Of a stretch of DNA of 64,000 bases, positions 22,720 through 33,547 are shown piece by piece; position 1 is the stretch's first letter, and the number at the start of each line of letters is the position of its first letter. The DNA is from Hedera helix (taxonomy: Eukaryota > Streptophyta > Magnoliopsida > Apiales > Araliaceae): positions 26,003,556 to 26,067,555 of the forward strand of contig OX359270.1 of the NCBI GenBank assembly GCA_947179155.2, written 5' to 3'. The notes under the pieces were generated by a model. The model did not search any database. It was not told the origin of the DNA and saw only the letters and a program-made list of their open reading frames with translations. The translations under genes and the position numbers were made by a program.

Positions 22720-24213
22720 TCAGTTATTTGAAACACCTCCCCACAAAAACTTCCTTCTAATTTGCTCTAATTTACAAGCTAAATGTGATGGAATTTTAAA
22801 GAAAGCTAAATAATGAAGGGGAAGACTGGAACGAACCGCATTGATCAAAACAATCCTCCTGCCTAAAGAGATCATCTTTCCTTTCCAACTTTTCAGGCGT
22901 GCTTGAAGCTTCTCTATTACTAGCTGCAACCCCAAATGGGAATGCCCAGATAAATAGCTGGTAAATCTCCTAACATACACATCCAAAAACTTTAGCCAAT
23001 TTCATCCCATCATCTCTCTGCATCCCAAAAGTGAAAAGGGATGACTTTTTATAATTAATCTTCAAGCCGGAAGCAACCTGAAAATTCCAGAGGACTGATC
23101 TATAATTCTCAATCTCCTCTCTTTCCCCTACCCCAAATATTATTGTGTCATCAGCAAATTGAGCATGGGTAATGACCTCCTTCCCTTTGCCGATTTTGAC
23201 CCCTTCAATACCTCCCTCCAATGTAGCTCTTGAAATCATCTTATGCAAAGATTCACCCACAATAAGAAATAAAAAAGGAGACATCGGATCTCCTTGTCTC
23301 AGACCCTTTTTCATTCTGATTTCCTTCGTTGGACAACCATTCATCAAAACAGAAATTTTAGCAGTTTGTAAACACTCCAAAATCCAACCACAGAAAACCT
23401 CCCCAAAACCCATTTGTTTCATGACCGAGATAAGGAATCCCCACTCCACACTGTCGTACGCTTTTTCAAAATCCAGTTTTAATACAATTTCTTCTTGAAC
23501 ATTTATACAAACCATCAACAGTTTCATTGACCAACATCACCCCATCAATCAATTGTCTACCTTCAATAAATGCAGTTTGATTTAATGAAATACCTTCAGA
23601 AATTATTTTCTTCAGCCTATTCGCCAATGTTTTCGCCATGATTTTATATAATGAATTAATCAGACTTATAGGACGCATGTCATTCAATGAAACAACAATT
23701 TTCCTCTTTGGAATAAGCACACAACCGATGAATTTATACCTGAAGAGATTTTACCATATTTATGAAACTGAGTCATCCACTCAAATAATTTGTCTTCCAT
23801 GAATCCCCAAGCTCTTTTGATGAAATTGAAGTTAAAACCAAATGGGCCAGGGGCCTTTGATCCCTCACACTGATCCACTGCTAATTTGATCTCCTCCCTT
23901 GAAAGCTCTGTTCCAAAAACTCTCTTGCAGATTGGTTTAGCTTCAAGAAATCTAATTCATCTAAACATACTTCTTCAAATCTGCTTTCTCCAAAAAATCT
24001 TTCGAAATGGGTAAAGACTTCCTCTCTAACTAATATTGGATCACTGCACCATTTATTTTCTATCATTAATCCCTTAATTGCTTCCTTGATCCCACGAAAC
24101 TTTGCACAAATGTGGAAGAAACGGGTGTTTATGTCTCCTTCCTTTAACCATAAAACTCTTGATTTTTGCTTCCGCATGATCCCTTGTTCCTTCTTTTTTT
24201 TGCCATAATTCAT
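22720..24213 (-). pseudogene. LINE ORF2 reverse transcriptase
   Basis: RT blocks are in order through frames 24213-23881, 23878-23684, 23720-23466, 23527-22970 and 22986-22720. They include GSKAPGPFGFN, NDMRPISLINSLYKIMAKTL, NQTAFIEGRQ, KLDFEKAYDSVEW, KKGLRQGDPMSPFLFL and the catalytic FADDTIIFG at about 23160, followed by LKINYKKSSLF. At least three frame changes show decay. Confidence 0.9.
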
Positions 24214-24308
24214 GAATCAACACACTTATTCTCTCTTCTTCTTCAAGAGTCCAGTTCCTATAATTGAACTGAATAATCTAACTCCTTCAGCTCGTCTTCA
24301 ATCTTCTT

Positions 24309-25129
24309 TTAAAAAAAATTGACACTACCATAAACTTCTCTTCCCCAAGTCTTCAGATGTTCTTTCAATCTCCTCATTTTCAGCATCAATTTATAACCAG
24401 CCCATCCTTGAAAATTACCCTCACACCAAACTGCTTTGCACACCTCCATGAATCCAGGTACTTGGAGCCAATTGTCGGCCAAACCTTTACAATGCACCTT
24501 AGCTTCAAAACCTTCAACCACCCATTCTTTAGACACAAAGACTCTATCAATTCTACTTCTCCAACCATTGGGCCCAAACCATGTAAAATCCTTTCCTTCT
24601 AATACTGGTTCAAACAATCCTAACAAATCGATGAACCTATTGAAATCAGCCCTTCCTTTAACCATAGAGGAACAATTAATTCTTTCTTCATTTGTTCTTG
24701 TCGTGTTGAAATCCCCAGCAATCACCATAGGTATCTTCCATCCCATCAAAAAATTGCTTAATTGAGACCAAAACTCCATCTTCTCGTTAATTTCCTGAGG
24801 TGCATAAACATTCACAAGAAGCAATTTTTGTTACTTTTGTGCCCAAACACCCCACACTGCTGTCCAATATCTGAAAACTAGAAAATCTTTAACATTAAAC
24901 TTCAACGCGTCCCACATAGAAATTAGACCTCTGAATTGCCCACTGCCTCTGAAGCGATCCATTTTACTTCATCATTTCCCTAGAGAGCTCTAACTTTACT
25001 CCCCTTAATTGCTTTTAATTTAGTTTCTTGTATCATTGCAAAGTCTGATTTTTCCCTTGCGATTACACTCTTGAGCATTTGTGAGTTAGTATTTTTACCT
25101 ACTCTTGTATTCCAAGTGAGCACAATCAT
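24309..25129 (-). pseudogene. LINE ORF2 AP endonuclease domain
   Basis: ORF2 starts with ATG at 25129 (MIVLTWNTRVG). Early residues include IQETKLKAIKG. Stops interrupt it near 24900-24840. The frame from 24824 continues with LLVNVYAPQ, VIAGDFNTTRTNEER and WRSRIDRVFVSKEW, the expected endonuclease active-site boxes. The start codon shares its A with the ORF1 stop codon. Confidence 0.88.
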
Positions 25130-25362
25130 CAAGCCCACTCTTTACCCAGCTGCCTTGTCTCTAATTCTCCATCTCCTTTTGATTCTGAGCCGAATTGATA
25201 TCTTGTATACCCTGAATTTCTCTCAACTGTGCAGTCGTCTCCTTCGTCTTTGTTAACACACCCACCCAATGTATGGCTGATTTGAACTGCTCTGTCAATT
25301 TCGTCTTCTAATCCTCCTACGGTCAGTTCTTCTCCTTTCCCTTTTAGCTTCTTGCTTCTCAC
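25130..25362 (-). pseudogene. 3' end of LINE ORF1
   Basis: An open frame of about 77 codons, polar and charged, ends in TGA that overlaps the ORF2 ATG by one base (TGATG). Its position identifies it as the tail of ORF1; no domain is left because the element is 5' truncated just beyond. Confidence 0.6.
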
Positions 25363-25388
25363 TTCCTTTAACTTTCCCCCTTCACCTC

Positions 25389-25695
25389 GTTAGCTGTCCA
25401 AATAACTACGGCTTGGGTGTTATTTCTCAGTAAATCCATTGCGAACATCAACAGAACAAGAAAGAAGGAATTAAAAGTGTTCTTATTTCCATATCTGTAG
25501 AAATCCAAAGCATAATCTCTGTAGCTATATTGCTGGTGAAGAAGGATGGGCCTGAGGTTGGAACTATCCACAAAAGTCCAGCAGCTTTCATTTGGACCAA
25601 CACCAAGAGAAATTGAGCCAATGTTTAAAAGTAGATAGGTTGGCTGTTCTGAATTCCTCTTGGGCGCTCACACTGGAACACTGGAAGAATAACAA
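25389..25695 (-). pseudogene. Receptor-kinase piece 1: N-terminus and first half of lectin domain
   Basis: The frame reads LLLNIGSISLGVGPNESCW, then YALDFYRYGNKNTF, LVLLMFAMDLLRNNTQAVV and IWTAN up to the LINE target duplication, which itself encodes WTAN. No convincing signal peptide or start ATG is seen; a stop lies just upstream at about 25667. Confidence 0.8.
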
Positions 25696-26029
25696 TCAAA
25701 GGAGAGAAAAAGTAAGAAGAAATGATGACTAACCTCCCATTTCTGTACATCCTCCGCTTATTAATGGTATGCTAGGAATTCTTGGTAATCACCTCAATTA
25801 CCTTCTTCTTAATTTCTACCAACAATCCCTTTAGCACTCAATTACTTTTCTTTCTTAATTTCTACCAAGAAATCCTTACCACTCACTTCAATTACCCATC
25901 TTTTTCTTAATTTCTACAAAGAATTCATAGCACTCACCTCAGTAACCCTCCTTTTTCTTAATTTATATCCAAAATCCTTTAGCACTCACCACAACACCTT
26001 TCTTTTTCTTAATGTCTGTCATTATCTAA
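25696..26029. other. Upstream region of the receptor-kinase pseudogene with a degenerate repeat
   Basis: A unit of about 55 bp (ctttttcttaatttctaccaa...atccttagcactcacctcaattac) recurs four to five times between about 25790 and 26020. No gene is seen. Confidence 0.55.
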
Positions 26030-26031
26030 TA

Positions 26032-26280
26032 CTCCCTCCGTACAAGAATAAAACCTCCGTTGACTTTTATGATCAAATTGATTATTTTTTAAATTAATAA
26101 ATTTTATTATTATTTTAAATATATACAAAAAGCATATAAATATTATAAACAACATATAATTTAGTATTAATCTCAATGTTTAACTTTTTAAAAATTTAAA
26201 TATATATATTTAATTATTAATTTTAAAAACAGTCAACTTGACTATAAAATCAATGGAGAACTTTTATCCTAGACAGAGAG
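26032..26280. mobile_element. Stowaway MITE (249 bp) with TA target duplication
   Basis: It starts ctccctccgtacaag and ends in the inverse-like agacagagag, flanked by TA at 26030-26031 and 26281-26282. Terminal inverted repeats of about 50 bp pair with mismatches (aacctccgttgactttt against its inverse). The centre is AT-rich. Typical Tc1/mariner-derived MITE. Confidence 0.88.
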
Positions 26281-26434
26281 TATGTAAAGTAAATGAATGG
26301 CTTAATGGAATTATACCATAGTCCATGCAAGGATATTATATATTATCTTTAAAATGAATAGTATGCGAGATAAAAGGTTTCTACTGCTATAACCCCAGCT
26401 TGAGCCATAAGTGATATACTAACCGCACAATGGA

Positions 26435-26711
26435 GAAATTATTATCATTTTGGACTATTTTATCCTATGATCAAAACGTTCTTTAATCCCTAGACTATTT
26501 TAGATTATTTTTAAGCTCATTTGATACATTATATAATACCACCAATCTATTTAGGATTATAATCCCACATCAAATGACGTTATAAATGATAAAAATTGTA
26601 CATGATATTAAATAACGGATTAATCGTGAGATAAAATAGTCTAAAGTGTGATAATAAATTAGGACAAATAATCATATCCCACCTATTATTTTTACAGACA
26701 AATACAGCCTA
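26435..26711. mobile_element. Foldback MITE related to the one at 13184-13776
   Basis: Arms attatcattttggactatttta and its inverse taaaatagtctaaagtgtgataat face each other. It ends tttttacagacaaatacagcct, similar to the other family member's terminus. The left terminal part is missing or very diverged. Confidence 0.6.
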
Positions 26712-27530
26712 GAGGTTAATCTTATAAAACAAAACCTAAAATCTTTATAAACACTCACTCCAAATCTTCATAGAAATGCAATCACCCAAAAACTTAATAT
26801 AATTGCACAAAAGATAAAAATACAAAACATGAAAATCAGCAGCTACAACGCAAGCATGAAGCATGCTTCCTCAATTATCATAGAGCTTCAGAAAAGTAGG
26901 AAATAAATTCCCAACTGGCTAAACAATTCAAGACGAAACTTCAGTTGGGCATTTCATCATACAAATTTCAGGCATTACAATAAATGATCAACCCATTTAC
27001 AAGCAGACAGATCGAGACTTACTTTCTTTGCTGCCGGCACAGCTACTCTTTGAATACATGGAGCGGACTGATCACTTTGTTGCTGAAATTTCATGTTTTT
27101 GTGGTGTGAAATTGTACGGACCGGGAGAGAACATCTCTATTTCAGTGAGGTACAAGTTCTTGGGAAATGAATTCCCAACCCATCCGTTGGAATTTGTTAC
27201 TGTATAGAAATATTCCTGTAGAATTTCAATCAAATTCAGCGAGTACACCACCTTATGGAAATGTAGAAGTTTTCTCGCTCTTCTTTTGCATTTTTATTTC
27301 CCCATCTCCCCGGTAAAAAAGGTTTAGGAGTATCTTTGCTAACAGCTAACTATGTTTGTGTTTAGTGCGTTTGATCACTATATTAAAAATAGGGTAGGGT
27401 GGTTAAATAAATTATTCTAGGAGTTATTCTATATACATTAGTAAAATATTTGAATAAAACTTAAAAAATATGGATGAAAAAAGATAGAAGAAAATAGGAA
27501 TAAAAATTGAAAGAAAGAAAATAAAGTAGT
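26712..27530. other. No gene recognised
   Basis: The block at 27000-27300 is less AT-rich and could be an old gene or UTR fragment, but no frame gives a recognisable protein. Confidence 0.4.
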
Positions 27531-28036
27531 TGTTGTTGCCTGATTTTGTGAGCTAGCCTAAAATTGCCAAAAAACACGAACTGCCTGCACGAGATAACGG
27601 TCACACTGAGAAGAGCCTAACAGCTTAGGTCGTCGGGGAATAGCTTAGGTGTGAGAGTAAGTACAAAATAAAAGCGTTAACTATTGAAGGAATTAAATTG
27701 CTGTAATACAATAAATTTTTGCATATGAAAAGTGTGTATATCGTGATCCTTGCTTATGGTTGTATTTATAATTGCCTTGAATCCACTCAAGACCTATTAG
27801 GAATATGAATCATTTTTAGAATCATCTTATAACTGCAATTAATTATTAACCGTGTCCCTTTTGAATTAAGTCTCCAAATCTCCATAAAATAAGGAAACAC
27901 AATCTAAGATAGATATGGACTCTCCCATTTAAAAAGTCATCTGTAATAGAGATAAGAGTGGGTCAATCACCAAACCGGGGCCACTGAGAGAGATTGGGTT
28001 GCACCTTAGCTAGACCCAAACAAATGTATCCCAACA
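27531..28036 (-). repeat. 3' LTR of the Tat-lineage element
   Basis: In element orientation it starts TGTTGGGATACATTTG at 28036, immediately after the polypurine tract. The left end is approximate (tgttgttgcctg at 27531). A TATA-like tataaata lies on the minus strand at about 27767. Confidence 0.7.
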
Positions 28037-28052
28037 TTGCCCCCACTCTCCT
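28037..28052 (-). promoter_or_regulatory. Polypurine tract of the Tat-lineage element
   Basis: The minus strand reads aggagagtgggggcaa, directly before the LTR start TGTTGGG. A purine run at this position is the second-strand primer. Confidence 0.8.
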
Positions 28053-28408
28053 AATTTAAAGAATTTTAAATAAGAGAGTAACAACAAAGTGAATAACCCA
28101 AATAACTATTTACAATTACACCTCAATAAAATATCATCCCCCTTGTCAACGCCAACACGTCAGTATTAATGCTCCTAAAAATCAATCCCATCATGCTTGC
28201 ACCTGTCATTATTTTTTCGTGTGCCTTTTCAAAACTCAGCCACCATTAATTCTCGCACCATAGTATTACCCTTCAATATAAAACTTTCACTCCCCCCATT
28301 TTAAAATTTTATAGTCTACAGTATTCTTAATCTCCCGCTTTCTTCTCTACCTCTGCAACTAAAACTCTGTTCATCTTCTCCGACCATCTCCTACCCTAAA
28401 CAACCACC

Positions 28409-30840
28409 ATGGCTAGAAAAGCCCATTTTCCTGTATCGCCTCCCTGTTCTCCCCCAAACTCCAGTACTAACATAGATGCCAAGATTTGAAAGAAATACAA
28501 ATCTGAAGATAATTATTCCTCTGCAAATACCCCATCCAATGTCCCTTCTACACAGCTTGTAACCATTCACACCCAATACTAAATCCCCTTACAATATGAC
28601 ATTCGAATCCCAGAAACTTATGAAAAAATGTACTGGCAACTGGAAGGAGGTTGGATCATTGTACCTTTCTATGTCCTCAAGTATGGCATCCGATTTTCCC
28701 TTCACCCCTTCATTTTAGAATTTCTCAACTTCATCGGGATTGGGTTTTCTCAACTCGTTCCCAATTCTTACATCCACTTGATTTGCTTCATTGCCTATTG
28801 TAAAGATCTAGGGATCACACCTGCCCAATATCTATTTCTTGGATACTTTAGGGTGAACAATTCTAAGGAATAAGGCTTCAAACAAGTCACCCGATACTCG
28901 AACAGAAAGGCATGGATAACAACTCCTAGCAGCAACAAAGGATGACATCCATCCTGTATATTCCTCTAAAGCACTGACACTTGCCTCATTCTACCCTGGG
29001 GGCTATCGTCAAAGAAACCGATTGGCTCCTTCCCGATCAAAGGAGAGCGAGAAGAAGAATTCAATAAACTGTTGACAAACATGTTGACCGGCTAATGGCC
29101 GATCGAAGTACTATCCGACCACCAATGGCTCTTCAAGCATGGTTGTAAGTATTCGATCCCCCATTTTAGATTATGTCTTCATTTGATTCTTCCTTACTAT
29201 TTTTTTCCCTAACACTGAAGACCTTTCCTTCACAATGACCCTCTTCAAACAAAACGAGGAAGACAAAGACTCTACCCCACCACCACCGTCTTATCAAGTC
29301 AAACCATCTTTCCAACCACTGTTCCCTTTTTCATCCTCCTCTACTTCTGAATCACCTGATGAACCCTTCATTCGTAAACCTAGAAAAGCAACCCCACCCC
29401 CAACTCAAACACCGCCTCAAACACTAACACCATCCCCAACTACTCAAGCAAAAGAAACTGCCAGCCCCTCCAAACTAAAGAAAACCCAAAACATAAAAAA
29501 AGTAGGCAAAAACCCAAGTCTGTTTGAATAAAGATCCTAACAAGACTGATTGTATCCGACTTTGACACCTCTCCAAACTCTGATAAACCTGACCAAACAG
29601 TCCCTGAAAATTGACCAGACACCACAATCCCTGAAGACAAAAGAACCACTCAAATAGAAACTCCACCCAATAACTCTGAAAATCGAACAACAAAACTAAA
29701 CTACCGATAACTAATCTTAGCCTAACACAACCATTCCTAAACCATAAAAAAAAATGCCTTCGAAATATCTGACGAAGAAAAACAAAGAAAAATGAAGGTT
29801 AAACGTCAAAAAACCTCCAGCCCACCACCACAATCTTTTCCCAAACCTACGTAAAGTCCTCAATAACCAAATCCTCCCACTCAATCAATCCCAATCGAAC
29901 AACAACCACAACCTTCCAATATCCCCTCATCTTCTACCCCATCAACTTCCAACCCTTCTTCCTCCAAAACATCCCCCTCTGGCCAACCAACCCTAATGAC
30001 CCCCTCCCTTTTTCAGCCTATAACTACTTTAATTTTTCCATCGACAATAATACATTAAAAAATTGCACCGACCGGGAACTTCTCCTGACTGCAGGCATCC
30101 ACGGGGGCCGATTAAGAACCTTTCCCTTACTCCGCATAACAATTTCCTGACTACTTTAAATTTTTACTAACCCCTTTCTTTTTCCAGTTCTTTACAGCCT
30201 TTAATCACTTCCTAGGTCAATAAATAAAAGGAATCGGCTCTGACGATATCAATAAGGATCTAAAGACCAAACTCCAGAAGTTAGAAAAAGAAAAAGAAAA
30301 ACAAGAATACCAATAAGAGAAAACCAACCTCCAAACGACCAACAACAACTGAAATTTGCCAACAAAGCCAAACATAAATTGACCGAAGAACGTAACCAAC
30401 TCCAACAAGACAATACCGAGCTTCAACAATAATAAACCAAACAAACTTAAGAAAACATAGAACTGAAGCTCCAAGTCGACAACATCGCCATAGAAATTCA
30501 ACGCCAACATACCACCTTCAAAAGATCCCTTACCATCATTACTGACCTTGAAAAAGCTAACGAAGAATTAAAGAAACAAGCCCAAAGTATAAGTCCTCAA
30601 CAACGCCAACAGGTAATAGAAGAGTATCGAGCATCAGAAGAACTGATCGAAGAAGTAGTTGATTAGTACGAGAAAGGCTTCAAAGCAGCTAAGGCAAAGA
30701 TCAAGAATGCCAGTGCCAATCCTTCTAACTTCGAATTTTTTGACTCCGAAGACAATGCCAGCCATAAACCCCAAACTCGTACTCTTTTTATTTTCACAAA
30801 TATTGTAAGCAAATTCGAATGAATGAAAATAGTGCTTTTA
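28409..30840 (+). pseudogene. Antisense extra ORF of the Tat-lineage element (putative gypsy-type transposon domain)
   Basis: From ATG 28409 one frame continues to about 28950 with stops at 28487, 28579 and 28871. It contains WIIVPFYVLKYGIRFSLHPF, LEFLNFIGIGFSQLVPNSY and LICFIAYCKDLGITPAQY. This matches the plant family annotated as 'putative gypsy type transposon' (Pfam Transposase_28). A Pro/Ser/Thr-rich part (29235-29531) and a Lys/Glu/Gln-rich coiled-coil part (30240-30790) follow. Possible introns are suggested by gtaagt at about 29144 and by ctttttccag before 30187. The function of this domain is not established. It is dead here. Confidence 0.7.
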
Positions 30841-31019
30841 TTAATAACATGCATACTTGTACAATTTATTTCTCCTTTTCTCCCAATGAATTAATCTCAC
30901 TATAAACAAACTCCAACTAAATAATTGCCAACTAAGTAAATAAATTCCTACTTTAAAAACAACTAAAAACCAAACCCCTAACTACTGAAAGTATTTTCTC
31001 AATCGAGTTGCATGCTAAA

Positions 31020-31962
31020 AATTCTTAAGCTCCGAACCTGATATATCCCCCAAGATGATAAATTTCAGGTTTGATAACTTTAATAACTTCATAAGGACCT
31101 TCCCAATTCGGCATCAACTTCCTTATATTTTGAGGAGTTGAAACCTCAGCTTCCCGAAGAACAAAATCTCCAACCTCAAACCTCTTTCGTTTGAACTTCC
31201 GATTACAGTATCTAGTCGTCCTTTGCTAATAAGCCACCATATTCAATACAGCTACATCCTGAAACTTCGTCAAGTAGATCAAGATTAAGACGAAGTACTT
31301 TATTATTATAAGCTTCTCTGAAACTCACCACCCGAAATGACAGAGACCCGATCTCCACAGGAATTAAAGTATCTGTCTTGAATGCCAATTGAAAAGGAGA
31401 ATCACCAGTCATACTGAGGAGTAGTCCGATACGCCCAAAGTACATTATAAAGCTCCTTTGACCGTCTACTTTAAGCTTAATCCAATCTTCGTTTATTTCC
31501 ATTAAGTAACATTCTGTTAGTAAACTCCACTTAACTGTTGACTTTAGGATGAGCCATGGACACCTTTCGATGTTGAATCCCCAAAATTAGATAAGAACTG
31601 CTCAAATTTAGCACCCACAAACTGTAACCCATTGTTGGACACCAACATTATTGGAATACCAAATTTGAAGACGACATACTCTTTTAGGAACTGACTACAA
31701 TCCTGCTCTGTAATATGTTAAAGTGGTTATGCCTCTACCTACTTGGTCATGTAATTGATCGCTACCACCAGATAAGATACTTGCCCTTTTGCCTTTGGCA
31801 TCGGTCCCAACAAGTCAATACCCTACATTGCAAACGGAATCGGGGATAACACCAAAGTCGATTCCTCTAGAGGCCGATGAGGAATAAAACTGTTAAGCTG
31901 ACATTTAGGACACTATCGAACATAATCATTTGCTTCTTAAAACATAGTCGGCTAATAGTAAC
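31020..31962 (-). pseudogene. Tat-lineage integrase C-terminal two thirds
   Basis: The segment begins within the zinc region (YYWPTM, then CPKCQLNSFIPHRPLEES). The core has GIDLLGPMPKAKG, YLVVAINYMTK, FKFGIPIMLVSNNG and FVGAKFEQFLSNFG. Then FQLAFKTDTLIPVEIGSLSF, and the C-terminal NWEGPYEVIKVIKPEIYHLG. Several in-frame stops and frameshifts occur. One catalytic aspartate position reads SNNG instead of SDNG. The sequence ends at the left border of the copia LTR. Confidence 0.85.
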
Positions 31963-33502
31963 TGTTAGTGTCTGCATGATTAAATTTAATAATAACATGA
32001 TTATGATTGATTAATGTATATTTGTAAAAATAGCTTTTGTAAAGTCTTTACTTTATTTGTATTGTACAAGGACTTAATTTTAAAAAGATTAAATTTGTTA
32101 GATTGATCTTCTGAGAAAAACTATTGTATAAAGTAAAGGACTTAAGAAAATCGTATAGCAATAACATATTGTTTTGAAAGAAGACCAGATCATAGAGCCA
32201 AGTCTAAATCGTATTGTAAGCCTAATAATATTGCAAGTCAGAATCGTATTACAAATTTAAGATCGCATAGTAAAAGTTGAATCGTATTACAAGCCTCATA
32301 TTGTATTGCTACATCATAATTGTACTGCAAACCTAGTTCGCATAGTGATGTCAAGATCGTATAGAAAGATTAAGTTCGTATTGTGAAAACATGATTGTAT
32401 AAAAAAAGGAAGATTGTATATGACCATTAATCATATTGAAGCTTTGAATGTACTGTAAATCTCTATTATACAATCAGTTCATTCCGTGGAATGAAAGTTG
32501 TCAGGTTACTGACAATGGACATGTCTCAGATTGAAGAGCCCGATGCAATATTTCTAAGTCAAGGTTAAAATTTGGAAATCAGAGCTACCTGAATCTACTG
32601 GTTAATTTGACGTTGAAAAATCAGTCAAAAATTTGCTATATTTAGAACTCTAATAAGCTGACACAGTAAAAAGCTATCTTGTCTAACACTAAAATGCCCA
32701 TAGCAAAGATCTTAAGAATCAAGACATTTAATGAGCAACTACTATCCTACAACGGGAAGATTTTAAAAAATCTATATAAGGAAAAGCATAATCCAAAACA
32801 ATGAGACGAGACATGAATCAAAAAGTCAAAATTCTATAAAACCTTGAAGGCTACTCTATGAACGATCATACAACTCCTTCAAGCTGCTAAGTACTCTCAA
32901 AGACGATCGTATTTCGAACTTAGCAGCAACTCACAACATATAATCAACTACATCTTGTTGTCTTAGTGACTTTATTCAAAGTATAAGTTACTTGAAGATA
33001 TTTAAGTGATCTGGACTAAGTGTCCTTACTTTTCAAGTATAAGTAACTTGAAGAGATTTAAGTGATCTGGACTAAGTATTTTTGTATACCGAGATAAAGT
33101 GACTCGAATGAACCTTAGTGGTTTAGTTGTAATTAATCTCTGTGATCAATATCCTTAGTGTATTCCCTATTCATTGAGTAGCAGAGTGGAGTATGAGTTA
33201 TTACGTCTCTGAACCACTTAAAATTTGTAGTTTCATTTTTTTTTTCTACATTTAATTTCTGCCTTATATTTACTTATGATTGTGCGTGCTTCATATTTTC
33301 AAGTTCCAAATCTCATAACTATATTTGATAAAACCTTATATCTAAAGGGGATTTTAAAATTATATTCCGTTATGCATAACTGAACTTGTTTTACAAATTA
33401 TCAATTAACATTAAACTTCATAAAACCAAAAGTTTTTTAAAAGACCTATTTAACACCCCCCCCCCCCTTTGTAGTTCTTTTTTATGCCTCTAAGATATAA
33501 CA
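31963..33502 (+). repeat. 5' LTR of the copia element (about 1540 bp)
   Basis: It starts TGTTAGTGTCTGC and ends ...taaca just before the primer site. A TATA-like tctatataagg is at 32771-32780. A 12-C run (33456-33467) before the LTR end is typical of copia LTRs. U3 carries a degenerate array of atcgtattg-like units (32150-32470). Confidence 0.8.
32150..32470 (+). repeat. Degenerate atcgtattg-like array in copia U3
   Basis: About a dozen matches to (a/g)atcgtat(t/a)g or close variants are spaced 20-40 bp apart, for example aatcgtattgtaagcc, gaatcgtattacaa, gatcgcatag and gatcgtatag. Confidence 0.65.
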
Positions 33503-33504
33503 AA

Positions 33505-33516
33505 TGGTATTAGAGC
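33505..33516 (+). promoter_or_regulatory. Primer binding site of the copia element
   Basis: The sequence tggtattagagc differs by one base from the initiator tRNA-Met complement tggtatcagagc and lies 2 bp after the LTR. Confidence 0.85.
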
Positions 33517-33547
33517 TTTATATAGCTTAATCGCTTGAGTAGATCTA

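Larger units (their letters stand above)
21427..25388 (-). mobile_element. L1-type LINE inserted in the receptor kinase, 14-bp target duplication
   Basis: The element lies between perfect 14-bp repeats gttagctgtccaaa at 21413-21426 and 25389-25402. Its 3' end is at the left with a short A tract (aattttttt on plus). Minus-strand pieces run AP endonuclease, RT, zinc-finger RVT. The 5' end is truncated within ORF1, leaving about 234 bp of it. Several frameshifts and stops make it inactive. Confidence 0.93.
14590..25695 (-). pseudogene. G-type lectin S-receptor-like Ser/Thr kinase pseudogene, split by two insertions
   Basis: Intact members are plasma-membrane receptor kinases with an extracellular bulb-lectin domain, EGF/PAN-like cysteine-rich parts, one membrane span and a cytosolic kinase. 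The order is preserved on the minus strand in three pieces. The N-terminus and first half of the lectin domain are at 25695-25389. The second half of the lectin domain and following ectodomain are at 21426-20938. EGF/PAN, transmembrane segment and kinase are at 16256-14590. An L1 LINE lies between pieces 1 and 2, and a gag-only LTR element between pieces 2 and 3. No introns are needed to read it. Frameshifts in the cysteine-rich region and kinase and several stops show it is dead independently of the insertions. The exact subfamily is not certain. Confidence 0.9.
27531..31962 (-). mobile_element. Tat-lineage Ty3/gypsy remnant with an antisense extra ORF
   Basis: In minus orientation the order is end of integrase (31962-31020), spacer, a long region holding an ORF on the opposite strand (28409-30840 on +), polypurine tract, and 3' LTR. 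Extra ORFs in antisense between pol and the 3' LTR are known in Tat-lineage elements. Everything upstream of the integrase zinc region has been removed or displaced by the copia insertion at 31963. All coding parts have stops. Confidence 0.78.
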
